A stretch of 40,496 nucleotides of DNA from Puia dinghuensis (GTDB lineage: Bacteria; Bacteroidota; Bacteroidia; Chitinophagales; Chitinophagaceae): NCBI GenBank assembly GCA_026225275.1, contig JAMFSL010000165.1:1-40496 (forward strand), read 5' to 3'. Both the position numbers and the translations under genes were made by a program. The notes under the pieces are model-generated. The model saw only the letters and a program-made list of their open reading frames with translations. It searched no databases and was not told the origin of the DNA. Position 1 is the stretch's first letter; each line of letters begins with the position of its first letter. Shown one piece after another: positions 17,455 to 24,721 of the stretch.

Positions 17455-19047
17455 TTACCAGTTAGGATTTTGAGCCAGATTGGAATTTAATAATAACTCA
17501 TTCTGAGGAATAGCCCAAAGATAATCTCTGGCTGGATTAAATACCCTGGTTTCTACCTGTACGTGCTTGCCATAGTCAGACCGGGTGGGGTCGAAATTAT
17601 TCAGCACGCCATACAGGATTCCCGGCATGACCGAGTCGGCGATCTGCCAGCGCCGGATATCGAACAACCGTTGGGGCTCCATCGCGAATTCAACATGCCG
17701 TTCCCTCCGCACCAGTGTGCGCATAGATGCCTGATCGGGATAGTTCGCTGCCGAAGCCGCAGGCTGTCCTACGCCGGTTCTCTGCCGTACCTGGTTGATC
17801 GCGGCATAGACCGTCTGATCGATCTGATTTGATTCGATCTTCGCCTCGGCATAGGTCAGCAGTACTTCCGCATACCGGATGAGTATCTCGTTATTGAAGG
17901 AGTTATTATAATATTGACCGTTGACGACCGAGGGGAAATATTTCTTATAATAATACCCGGTAAAGGAGGCATTGTTCTGGCCCAACCCGTCTATAGAATG
18001 GGGGGCGGCAATGTTGATCGTATCGCCATTGACGACATTGATGGCTCCGGGCATCATGACGGTCATCAACAGCCGTGGGTCGCGATGAATATATGGAGTG
18101 TCGACCCGATAGAGCGGGGAATTCGCGATCGTCTGTCCATCCGTACATTCATAATCATCGACTAATTTTTCCGTAGGCGTCACCTCTGACCAGCCGCCCA
18201 GGGTAGGACCACCGACCCAGGTAGCCAGTCCACTGGCAGCGGTAGGCTGCAGGTATTGGCCGGCAAAGATCACTTCAGGGCTATTTGGATTGTTGCCGTT
18301 GAACAGGTTAAGAAATCCGGTCTGGTCGATGCTGTATACGCCAAGGCTCATCACGGACTGGGCTGCGGTTATCGCTGCGGCATAATTGGCCTGGTAGAGC
18401 TGCATTCTCGCCAATTCCGCGAGTGCTGCGCCACGGGTGGCACGGCCCTGGTCGGCTGCATCATAGCTGACAGGCAGGCTATCTGCAATGGCAGTCAACT
18501 CGGACACCACGAAAGCGGCTACGCTATCAACGGATGTCCTGGCTGCATCGAACTGGGAAGGTGTCTGGATATGCTCTATGAGCGGTACGGCGCCAAAGAG
18601 GCCGATCAACTCCTGGTAAAAATACGATCGGATAAAGCGTGCTTCCGACCGATAGCGGCTGGCCAGGGAATCGGGCAGGGCCGAAGACGGGATGTTGCCA
18701 ATATTGTCGAGGACATTGTTGCAGGCCGCGATGGCCTTGTAGTCCGTGCTCCAATAATCATTGAACGTGCCTTGCTGGGCAGTTGCCGTGCCATTGCCTA
18801 CGGCCGGTACATCCACCGGCCAGCCCGACCAGGCATAGCTGTCATCGGTAGCACAGGAAAGGAAGCAATCTACGTCGATATTGCTGAGATAAGCATAACA
18901 CTGGTTGACAGCCTCTATGGCGTCGGCCTGCGTCTGCCAGTAAGTGGTGCTGGCGACCTCATCCAACGGCTGCTTGTTCAGCTGTTTGGAGCAGGAGGCG
19001 GACAACAGGCAGATGAAGGCAAATATATTTATTAGTAATCTTTTCAT
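17455..19047 (-). CDS. SusD/RagB-family nutrient-binding lipoprotein
   Basis: ATG 19047 gives MKRLLINIFAFICLLSASCS, a lipoprotein signal with lipobox SASC; an in-frame ATG at 19083 would overlap susC. The 530-residue protein has the SusD layout: LNKQPLDEVASTTYWQTQAD at the mature N-terminus, TPR-like helices in the first half (ARFIRSYFYQELIGLFGAVP) and the RagB/SusD C-terminal region (NEILIRYAEVLLTYAEAKIE, QVRQRTGVGQP, RRERHVEFAMEPQRLFDIRRW). SusD caps the SusC barrel on the cell surface and captures oligosaccharides for import. It follows susC by 13 bases and precedes the fucosidase by 4 bases. The ligand cannot be read from sequence; the neighbouring GH29 and GH35 suggest a fucose- and galactose-containing glycan. 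Confidence 0.95.
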   Translation of the reverse strand: MKRLLINIFAFICLLSASCSKQLNKQPLDEVASTTYWQTQADAIEAVNQCYAYLSNIDVDCFLSCATDDSYAWSGWPVDVPAVGNGTATAQQGTFNDYWSTDYKAIAACNNVLDNIGNIPSSALPDSLASRYRSEARFIRSYFYQELIGLFGAVPLIEHIQTPSQFDAARTSVDSVAAFVVSELTAIADSLPVSYDAADQGRATRGAALAELARMQLYQANYAAAITAAQSVMSLGVYSIDQTGFLNLFNGNNPNSPEVIFAGQYLQPTAASGLATWVGGPTLGGWSEVTPTEKLVDDYECTDGQTIANSPLYRVDTPYIHRDPRLLMTVMMPGAINVVNGDTINIAAPHSIDGLGQNNASFTGYYYKKYFPSVVNGQYYNNSFNNEILIRYAEVLLTYAEAKIESNQIDQTVYAAINQVRQRTGVGQPAASAANYPDQASMRTLVRRERHVEFAMEPQRLFDIRRWQIADSVMPGILYGVLNNFDPTRSDYGKHVQVETRVFNPARDYLWAIPQNELLLNSNLAQNPNW

Positions 19048-19060
19048 AATAATAAACGTT

Positions 19061-22000
19061 TTAGAAATCAACATTACAGCCAAAAGTATAGGTCTTTACC
19101 TGCGGATAGTACCGGTCATCATTAGGTGCTTCCGGGTCGATATCCTTCTCCAGTTTTGAGAAAGTCAGCAGATTCTGGCCCGACACATAGAAACGGACGC
19201 GGGTAAAGCCGGCTTTCTGCAACCATGGTTTGGGGAGAGTGTAGCCCAGCTGTACGCTTTTGAGACGGATGTAGGCTCCGCTCTGTATCCAGTAGGAAGA
19301 GGAGACATAATTCTGCTTGCCGGTGGACAGTCTGGGGTAATTGGAATTCGGATTGGCTGGTGTCCAGGCATCCGCCATGTATGGCTTGAAATTATTATCC
19401 CGGCTGGTCGGTGCGGCCCGCATGATCATGTCATTGATATCGACCTTACCGACACCTTGTAAAAGGGCGCCCAGATCGAAGCCTTTATAGCCGGCACCCA
19501 GATTAACCCCATAGGTATATCGCGGGATATTGCTGCCCAGGTAGACCAGGTCTTTTGTTCCGACGGTGCCATCCTTGTTGATGTCCGCATATTCCAGATC
19601 GCCGAGCGCTACGGGAGATGGTTCGGTGGGAACGGAGGCCAGCTGTGCTGTCGTCTTGATAACGCCGAGTGACTTGTAGCCGTAATACGAGCCGATAGGT
19701 TTGCCGGTCTCGTACCCTTGCGTGATACCATTGCTATTCGTCTGGATATAATCCGCGCCCTTCATATTGGTGACCTTGTTGAGAACGTCGGATAAATTGA
19801 TTCCGATATTATACCTGAAATTCTTTCCGACGTTGTTATGATAATTCGCCGCCAATTCCCAGCCCTTGTTCTGCATGCTGAAGGCGTTCTGGTAGGATGC
19901 CGTCAATCCTACCGATTCGGGGATGGGTAACTGATAGAGGATATTGTCGGTATTCTTGATGTAATAATCAGCGGTGACGTCCAGGCGTTTGTGAAGGATC
20001 GTCATGTCCACTCCCACATCCGTCATCTTTGTCGTCTCCCAGGTGAGGCCATTGTTGGGAACCGCGTTGAGTTCGGTTGTGGTATTCAATGTGCCGCCGA
20101 ACGGATAGCTGCCAAAGATATAGGTAGACTGGTAAGGGTAATTCGTCAATGCACCTCCGGTTGCGGCCAGGGTATTGTCATTCCCCAATTCACCCCATGA
20201 TCCGCGGATCTTCAGGTCCTGGAAGAAGGTCTGGTCCTGCATGAAGCTTTCGGCGGACAGGCGCCAGCCGGCAGAAAAAGAAGGGAAGGTGCCCCACTGC
20301 TGGCCGGGGAAAAAGCGGGAAGAACCGTCGCGCCGGATATTGGCTTCGAACAGGTATTTATCCTTATAGGAATAATTCAGGCGGCCGAAGAAGGACACGA
20401 GGTCGTATTCATTGGCCGTTCCGCTGTTGGTCTCGCCATTGGCGCCATAGGCGTTCAATTGATCCAGGGTGGAAGTGGTCAGATTTAACCGGTAGCCGCT
20501 GAGGCTGTCATATCGGGTGGAAAGGCTGGAGAGGCCACCCAGGATCTTGAAGGAATGATTGCCGAAACTTTTATGATATTCTGCCAGTCCCTGGAAATCT
20601 CTGAACCAGGCGCCACCATATTCCTTGGTGATCGTATTCTGGCCGACTGTACTGAGGACGGTATGTGGTGTAACGAAGAAATTGTAATACGGCAGCGCCA
20701 GGGTATTCATGCTATTGTAATCCGACGTATAATTAACCTGTGCCATGCCGGTCAGTGTCAGTCCTTTGATGACCTCATAATTGGCCCTGAAGTTACCGGT
20801 GAACAGGTTGCTCTTGTAATCGTACAATCCGCCTTCCTGCTGAATACGGATGGGGTTACCGTCTCCTCTGCCTACGCCCCAGGTGCCGTCACTGTATTTA
20901 TTGACCAGCGTGGGGTTCATGACATTGGCTTCACCGAACTGGAAGAAGGCCGATCCTGTTCCATTATCCTGCGGCATTGTCTGATCTGCCAGCCGGGCCG
21001 AGATATCGGCGCTGAAGGTCAGTTTGTCCGTCACATTGATGTCGGTGTTCAGCCGGATGGTGATCCGTTGGAAGTCCATCCTGTCGATCAAGCCTTTCTG
21101 GTCGAAGTAGTTGGTGGAAAACCGGTATTTGATATTCTGGGCACCTCCCGACAGGGATACGCTATGCTGCTGCTGAAATCCGCTGCCGATCAGGATCATC
21201 TTTATCCAGTCATTATTGGGATACAGGTCGAGATTGCGATTGGGGGTGTTATACGCGGCGATCATCGAATCCGTAAAGACGGCAGAGCCGCCATTGTTCT
21301 CATAGGTCTCATTCGACAGTTGCATGTATTCCGGTGCGCCGACATAATCCGGCAGGCGGGTAGCTTTTTGCCAGCCAAAGTAGTCGGCATAGGATACTTT
21401 GGATTTGCCGATCGACCCGCGCTTCGTCGTGATGAGGATAACGCCATTGGCGGCGCGGATACCATAAATGGCTGAAGCGGCGGCGTCTTTCAGCACAGAC
21501 ACCGAGGCGATGTCATTTACGTCTATATCATTGATATTGTATTGGACGCCATCGACGAGCACGAGCGGGTCACTGTCATTGAAGGTGCCGATACCGCGGA
21601 TGCGGATCGTGCCCTGGTCGTTGCCCGGCTGGCCGCCGCTCTGTGTCACGGTAACGCCCGACAGCGTTCCCTGGAGGGCTTCCGATACCTGGCCGACCGG
21701 CTTCCAGGCCAGGTCTTTGTCGCCATCGAGCGTGGATACGGAACCTGTCAGATCGATCTTTTTCTGACTGCCGTAGCCTACTACTACGACATCATCCATC
21801 GAGGCGGTCGTCGCCTGTAAGGCGATCGTCAATGTAGTGCGGCCGCCGACCGGGATCTCTGCTCCCTGGTAGCCGATAGATGACACCTGCAGGATCGCAT
21901 TGCTTTCTACATTAATAGTAAAGGAGCCGGTGCTGTCAGTCGCTATGCCGACGGCTGTTCCTTTTACCCGGATGGTAGCGCCGGGTATTGGTGTTCCCTT

Positions 22001-22411
22001 ATCCGATGTTACCTTGCCTGTCACCGTAATTTTATCTGCGGGGGTTCCGGCCTGGGTGATCACGATCAATTTATTGTTCAGTTCGTAGTAGGTGAACCCT
22101 GCGCTTTGGAGTAAATGGCTGAGTACGGTCAATACCTCTTCGTCTTTGACGCTGAGATCTACTTTCTTATCGGCAGGCAATTTACGGTCACTGAATAAAA
22201 AATGGTAGTCGCTTTGCTTTTCGATCAGGCCCAGCACTTTTTTCAGTTCAGTTCCCCGCACATTCAGAGTGATCCTTGACTGAGAATAGCTCTTGGCAAA
22301 GCTGTTCAAATTAAAGATCAAAATCAGTGCTATGATCAATTTCATTATCGTCAATTTCTTTAAAAGCCAATAGAACACCTCCACCCCGGAGGGGTGTTTA
22401 AAAAATTTCAT
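19061..22411 (-). CDS. SusC/RagA TonB-dependent outer-membrane transporter with STN signalling domain
   Basis: The start is taken as ATG 22411 (MKFFKHPSGVEVFYWLLKKL); this long leader with a second hydrophobic start (MKLIIALILIFNLNSFA) is usual in this subfamily. An STN domain follows (ITLNVRGTELKKVLGLIEKQ). It lets the transporter talk to a FecR anti-sigma factor, and such a gene lies just upstream. Next come a carboxypeptidase-D-like beta-sandwich (VTGKVTSDKGTPIPGATIRV), the plug domain with the SusC box VVVVGYGSQKKIDLTGSVST, and a TonB barrel of about 900 residues ending in YTFGCNVDF. It imports oligosaccharides across the outer membrane using TonB energy, together with the SusD partner downstream. 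Its presumed regulator pair is at 22559-24407. The substrate is inferred only from the operon's fucosidase and galactosidase. Confidence 0.95.
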   Translation of the reverse strand: MKFFKHPSGVEVFYWLLKKLTIMKLIIALILIFNLNSFAKSYSQSRITLNVRGTELKKVLGLIEKQSDYHFLFSDRKLPADKKVDLSVKDEEVLTVLSHLLQSAGFTYYELNNKLIVITQAGTPADKITVTGKVTSDKGTPIPGATIRVKGTAVGIATDSTGSFTINVESNAILQVSSIGYQGAEIPVGGRTTLTIALQATTASMDDVVVVGYGSQKKIDLTGSVSTLDGDKDLAWKPVGQVSEALQGTLSGVTVTQSGGQPGNDQGTIRIRGIGTFNDSDPLVLVDGVQYNINDIDVNDIASVSVLKDAAASAIYGIRAANGVILITTKRGSIGKSKVSYADYFGWQKATRLPDYVGAPEYMQLSNETYENNGGSAVFTDSMIAAYNTPNRNLDLYPNNDWIKMILIGSGFQQQHSVSLSGGAQNIKYRFSTNYFDQKGLIDRMDFQRITIRLNTDINVTDKLTFSADISARLADQTMPQDNGTGSAFFQFGEANVMNPTLVNKYSDGTWGVGRGDGNPIRIQQEGGLYDYKSNLFTGNFRANYEVIKGLTLTGMAQVNYTSDYNSMNTLALPYYNFFVTPHTVLSTVGQNTITKEYGGAWFRDFQGLAEYHKSFGNHSFKILGGLSSLSTRYDSLSGYRLNLTTSTLDQLNAYGANGETNSGTANEYDLVSFFGRLNYSYKDKYLFEANIRRDGSSRFFPGQQWGTFPSFSAGWRLSAESFMQDQTFFQDLKIRGSWGELGNDNTLAATGGALTNYPYQSTYIFGSYPFGGTLNTTTELNAVPNNGLTWETTKMTDVGVDMTILHKRLDVTADYYIKNTDNILYQLPIPESVGLTASYQNAFSMQNKGWELAANYHNNVGKNFRYNIGINLSDVLNKVTNMKGADYIQTNSNGITQGYETGKPIGSYYGYKSLGVIKTTAQLASVPTEPSPVALGDLEYADINKDGTVGTKDLVYLGSNIPRYTYGVNLGAGYKGFDLGALLQGVGKVDINDMIMRAAPTSRDNNFKPYMADAWTPANPNSNYPRLSTGKQNYVSSSYWIQSGAYIRLKSVQLGYTLPKPWLQKAGFTRVRFYVSGQNLLTFSKLEKDIDPEAPNDDRYYPQVKTYTFGCNVDF

Positions 22412-22436
22412 ATATTTACGATTGAGGATGATTAAT

Positions 22437-22463
22437 AACAGCTTCACTGGTACTGAAGCTGTT
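22437..22463 (-). promoter_or_regulatory. Perfect hairpin in the susC leader
   Basis: AACAGCTTCA (22437-22446) and TGAAGCTGTT (22454-22463) form a perfect 10-bp stem with a 7-base loop, ending 26 bases before the susC ATG. On the minus strand it has no following T-run, so it is not a terminator for the upstream genes. It may fold in the susC mRNA leader or in an RNA from the plus strand. Confidence 0.55.
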
Positions 22464-22488
22464 TTAAACAGTTAGTCATTCGGCGCAT

Positions 22489-22520
22489 GCGGGAGTTGCT
22501 TTGCAATTCCCGCTTTTTTT
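22489..22520 (+). terminator. Strong plus-strand intrinsic terminator upstream of susC
   Basis: GCGGGAGTTGC (22489-22499) pairs with GCAATTCCCGC (22503-22513), 11 bp with one G-T pair and a 3-base loop, followed directly by seven Ts on the plus strand. Read from the minus strand the T-run precedes the stem as As, and no T-run follows. All neighbouring genes are on the minus strand, so a plus-strand terminator here has no annotated gene to serve. Confidence 0.7.
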
Positions 22521-22558
22521 ATTTTTTCTTTGGCATAAGCAGCGGTTGCATTTTAAGG

Positions 22559-23656
22559 TTAATAAATATGGATGACAGAATCCTTTATGGCATATTGAAA
22601 TTTTTCGGATAGTTGGAGGGCATATAAGGCCTCTGTTATATTTTCCTTTTGAAAGTATCCGGTGAAGGGTATCCTCATCAACTCCATTTTGTCAAAGACG
22701 ATAGAGACGCCATACCACCGTTCCAGTCTACGGGCCAGGTTCCCGAATTCTTCATTGCTAAACACCAGTTTGTCGTCGATCCAGGAGGTCTCGACGATGG
22801 TATTGTGCTGGTTGCGGAAATAGGTGAGTCCTGTCAGCGCGTATTTCGTTTCCGGGGCACCTTTGTTGCCGGCCTTGTCGCCATCTTTGGCGGGAAGGTT
22901 TTGCAATGAGTCGGCAGGTGTGATGGAATTGCGGATCACCAGTTTATCTGTCGGTTTCAGAATGATCTTGTCGGCTGGCCGGTCCGGGAAGGTGACTTCG
23001 ATACTGCCCTGCAGCAGGGTGGTCTCCATGGCGGCATCACCGGGATAGCTGCGTACATTGAAAGATGTCCCCAGCACCCGGATATTCATTTTGTCTGTAT
23101 GAATGATAAAGGGATGGTCGGGATCTTTTCGAATATTGAAAAAGGCTTCGCCGGTCAGGTATACTTCCCGGGTGGGGCCGTCAAAGGAGACCGGATATTT
23201 CAGGCGGCTGTCCGAATTCAAGGCGATGGTTGATCCATCTGCGAGGATCATTTTCGATCGTGTCTTGCGGGCGGTATATTTTTCCTGCCAGGCGGGGTTT
23301 TCGACCGGTGCTGTATGGAAATAACGATAGACGCCATATCCGCCCAGCATGAAAAACAGTATGGCGGCTGCACTGCGTCCAAACAGGCGGCGCCGGCGGG
23401 GAAGGGTAATGACGGGGACGGCGGGGGTCACGCGGACCTGTTCTTCCGCCCCGATCTTATGCTTAATCTTTTTAAAGACGGAATGGCTATTGGCATAGGT
23501 AAGGTCATTCTGTGCCCAGAAATCCCTGAAAATTTCATATTCTTTTCGTCTGATGGGGTCGGTCTGTAAATAAGCCAGCAGCGCCTGACGCTCCTCCGGG
23601 AGGAGATCTCCGGTCAATTCTCTGATTAGCAGTTCTTCAAATTGTTGATTATCCAT
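22559..23656 (-). CDS. FecR-family anti-sigma factor
   Basis: The 365-residue inner-membrane protein has a cytoplasmic N-terminal part of about 90 residues (MDNQQFEELLIRELTGDLLP, then AYLQTDPIRRKEYEIFRDFW) that would hold the sigma factor. One membrane span follows at about 95-112 (SAAAILFFMLGGYGVYRY). The periplasmic FecR domain comes next (TRSKMILADGSTIALNSDSR, REVYLTGEAFFNI, IRVLGTSFNVRSY). A C-terminal DUF4974-like domain is typical of Bacteroidota (FGNLARRLERWYGVSIVF). It would receive the signal from the STN domain of the SusC protein encoded next and release the ECF sigma factor. It lies between the two partners, 70 bases after the sigma gene and 147 bases before susC. Confidence 0.95.
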   Translation of the reverse strand: MDNQQFEELLIRELTGDLLPEERQALLAYLQTDPIRRKEYEIFRDFWAQNDLTYANSHSVFKKIKHKIGAEEQVRVTPAVPVITLPRRRRLFGRSAAAILFFMLGGYGVYRYFHTAPVENPAWQEKYTARKTRSKMILADGSTIALNSDSRLKYPVSFDGPTREVYLTGEAFFNIRKDPDHPFIIHTDKMNIRVLGTSFNVRSYPGDAAMETTLLQGSIEVTFPDRPADKIILKPTDKLVIRNSITPADSLQNLPAKDGDKAGNKGAPETKYALTGLTYFRNQHNTIVETSWIDDKLVFSNEEFGNLARRLERWYGVSIVFDKMELMRIPFTGYFQKENITEALYALQLSEKFQYAIKDSVIHIY

Positions 23657-23726
23657 GAATAATGACTTTCGTCATCCATAGGACAACCAGGAGGGGCTAA
23701 ATTGCCTACAAGGTTGGAAAATAAAT

Positions 23727-24407
23727 TTAGTGGAGGGCGAGCAAAAGGATCAGTGGCAGCCAGGCCGGCAATTTTCTGTCGGAGGGGGGGCTGTCGGAGG
23801 GGGTTCTATCGGGGGGGGTTCTGTCGGAGGGTTTCATGCCTGAGGGCTGTTCGAGGTAAGGGCGGAGGGTTTGTCTGAGCCTGGCGATCGCGCGGAACAG
23901 TTGTGTCTGAACGGTGCGGGGAGAGATATGAAGGATCTCGGCCACTTCTTTGTATTTCATGCCGTCTTCCTTGATGAGACGAAAAATGATCTGGCACTGG
24001 CGGGGCAACAGGGAAATGGCCTGGTTCATTTTGAACATCAGTTCCCGGCGTTCGATGTCTCTTTCGGGGTAGAGGGAATTCATCATGTCGTCGGTATCAA
24101 TGTCGCCGACGCTGACCAAATGATAGTGGGAGAATCGTTTGAGATAATTCAAGGCCTGGTTCTTGACGGCTACGAACAGGTATACTTCAGGATTTTGGAC
24201 TTCCAGCAATGCCGCTCTGTCGACCCAGCATTTAACGAAAACGTCGGATACGACCTCTTCAGCGGGTTCTTTGCGCAGGACATACATCAGGCAAAAATTG
24301 AGCAGTTTGGGGTAGCAGATGGAGAAGAGGGCTTCAAAGGCTTTTGCATCGCCGTGTTGGCAGACGCTCAGCCACAAGGACCGTATTTCAGTACTTCTCT
24401 CGTTCAA
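23727..24407 (-). CDS. ECF sigma-70 factor with unusual hydrophobic C-terminal tail
   Basis: The reading frame opens at a TTG (24407) directly after an in-frame stop, and no ATG is available before the conserved region. The 226-residue protein has sigma region 2 (LFSICYPKLLNFCLMYVLRK, EEVVSDVFVKCWVDRAALLE) and region 4 with its helix-turn-helix (LPRQCQIIFRLIKEDGMKYK, then ISPRTVQTQLFRAIARLRQT). These are the ECF type that pairs with FecR. It would recruit RNA polymerase to the susC operon when the transported glycan is sensed. The first 185 residues make a full ECF factor. The last 35 are odd: Pro/Ser/Asp/Arg repeats (KPSDRTPPDRTPSDSPPSDR) and then LPAWLPLILLLALH. The tail is encoded through runs of five, eight and seven Cs. 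Confidence 0.93.
   Translation of the reverse strand: MNERSTEIRSLWLSVCQHGDAKAFEALFSICYPKLLNFCLMYVLRKEPAEEVVSDVFVKCWVDRAALLEVQNPEVYLFVAVKNQALNYLKRFSHYHLVSVGDIDTDDMMNSLYPERDIERRELMFKMNQAISLLPRQCQIIFRLIKEDGMKYKEVAEILHISPRTVQTQLFRAIARLRQTLRPYLEQPSGMKPSDRTPPDRTPSDSPPSDRKLPAWLPLILLLALH
23775..23831 (-). repeat. C-rich imperfect tandem repeat in the sigma-factor tail
   Basis: On the plus strand the motif TTCTGTCGGAGGG recurs four times with G-runs of 7 (23784-23790), 5 (23799-23803) and 8 (23811-23818). It encodes the Pro/Ser/Asp/Arg tail of the sigma factor. Homopolymers of this length are prone to replication or transcription slippage. Confidence 0.75.
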
Positions 24408-24457
24408 TTAGTTAGGTTTGAACAATGAAGTTAGAAAAAAATAAGAATTATTTAAAA

Positions 24458-24721
24458 TCAGATGTCGTTTCCTTTATAGTGAGGGGCCTTCCAGTTATTC
24501 CATCCTTTGACCAGGGCCAGTAACTGGCCGGTAATGCCGTCATCAAAATGGGCAGGCTGATAGGTGCTGTCCATTTCCAGCAGCCGGAACCGGCCTGTCA
24601 TGCCGCTGCAATTGATGATGAATTTCACCGTCACGTAACCGCTGGGACCGGCAGCTTTTCCCGGCTTAAAGCCGTTGAGGAAATAGTGACGAGGGACCAG
24701 AATTCTTAATGTTGGGATCAC
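24458..24721 (-). CDS. Small TonB-C-terminal-like protein or gene remnant
   Basis: This 87-residue reading frame starts with GTG at 24721, overlapping the peptidase stop as GTGA, so it could be translated by coupling. The block SGYVTVKFIINCSGMTGRF followed by LLEMDSTYQP and ITGQLLALVKGW looks like the beta-alpha-beta part of a TonB C-terminal-like domain seen in Bacteroidota proteins. There is no signal peptide or membrane anchor, and the frame stops at YKGNDI, where such domains usually continue with another strand. It may therefore be a fragment of a longer gene trimmed at both ends. The alternative is a small genuine partner of the peptidase. I am unsure which. Confidence 0.5.
   Translation of the reverse strand: MIPTLRILVPRHYFLNGFKPGKAAGPSGYVTVKFIINCSGMTGRFRLLEMDSTYQPAHFDDGITGQLLALVKGWNNWKAPHYKGNDI

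Noticed and set aside
20555-21475. A 306-codon open frame on the plus strand
   Set aside because: It is antisense to the SusC barrel and plug coding region and shows no recognisable domain.
22489-22520. Terminator for the sigma/FecR genes
   Set aside because: Its T-run is on the plus strand side; read in the direction of those genes no T-run follows the stem.
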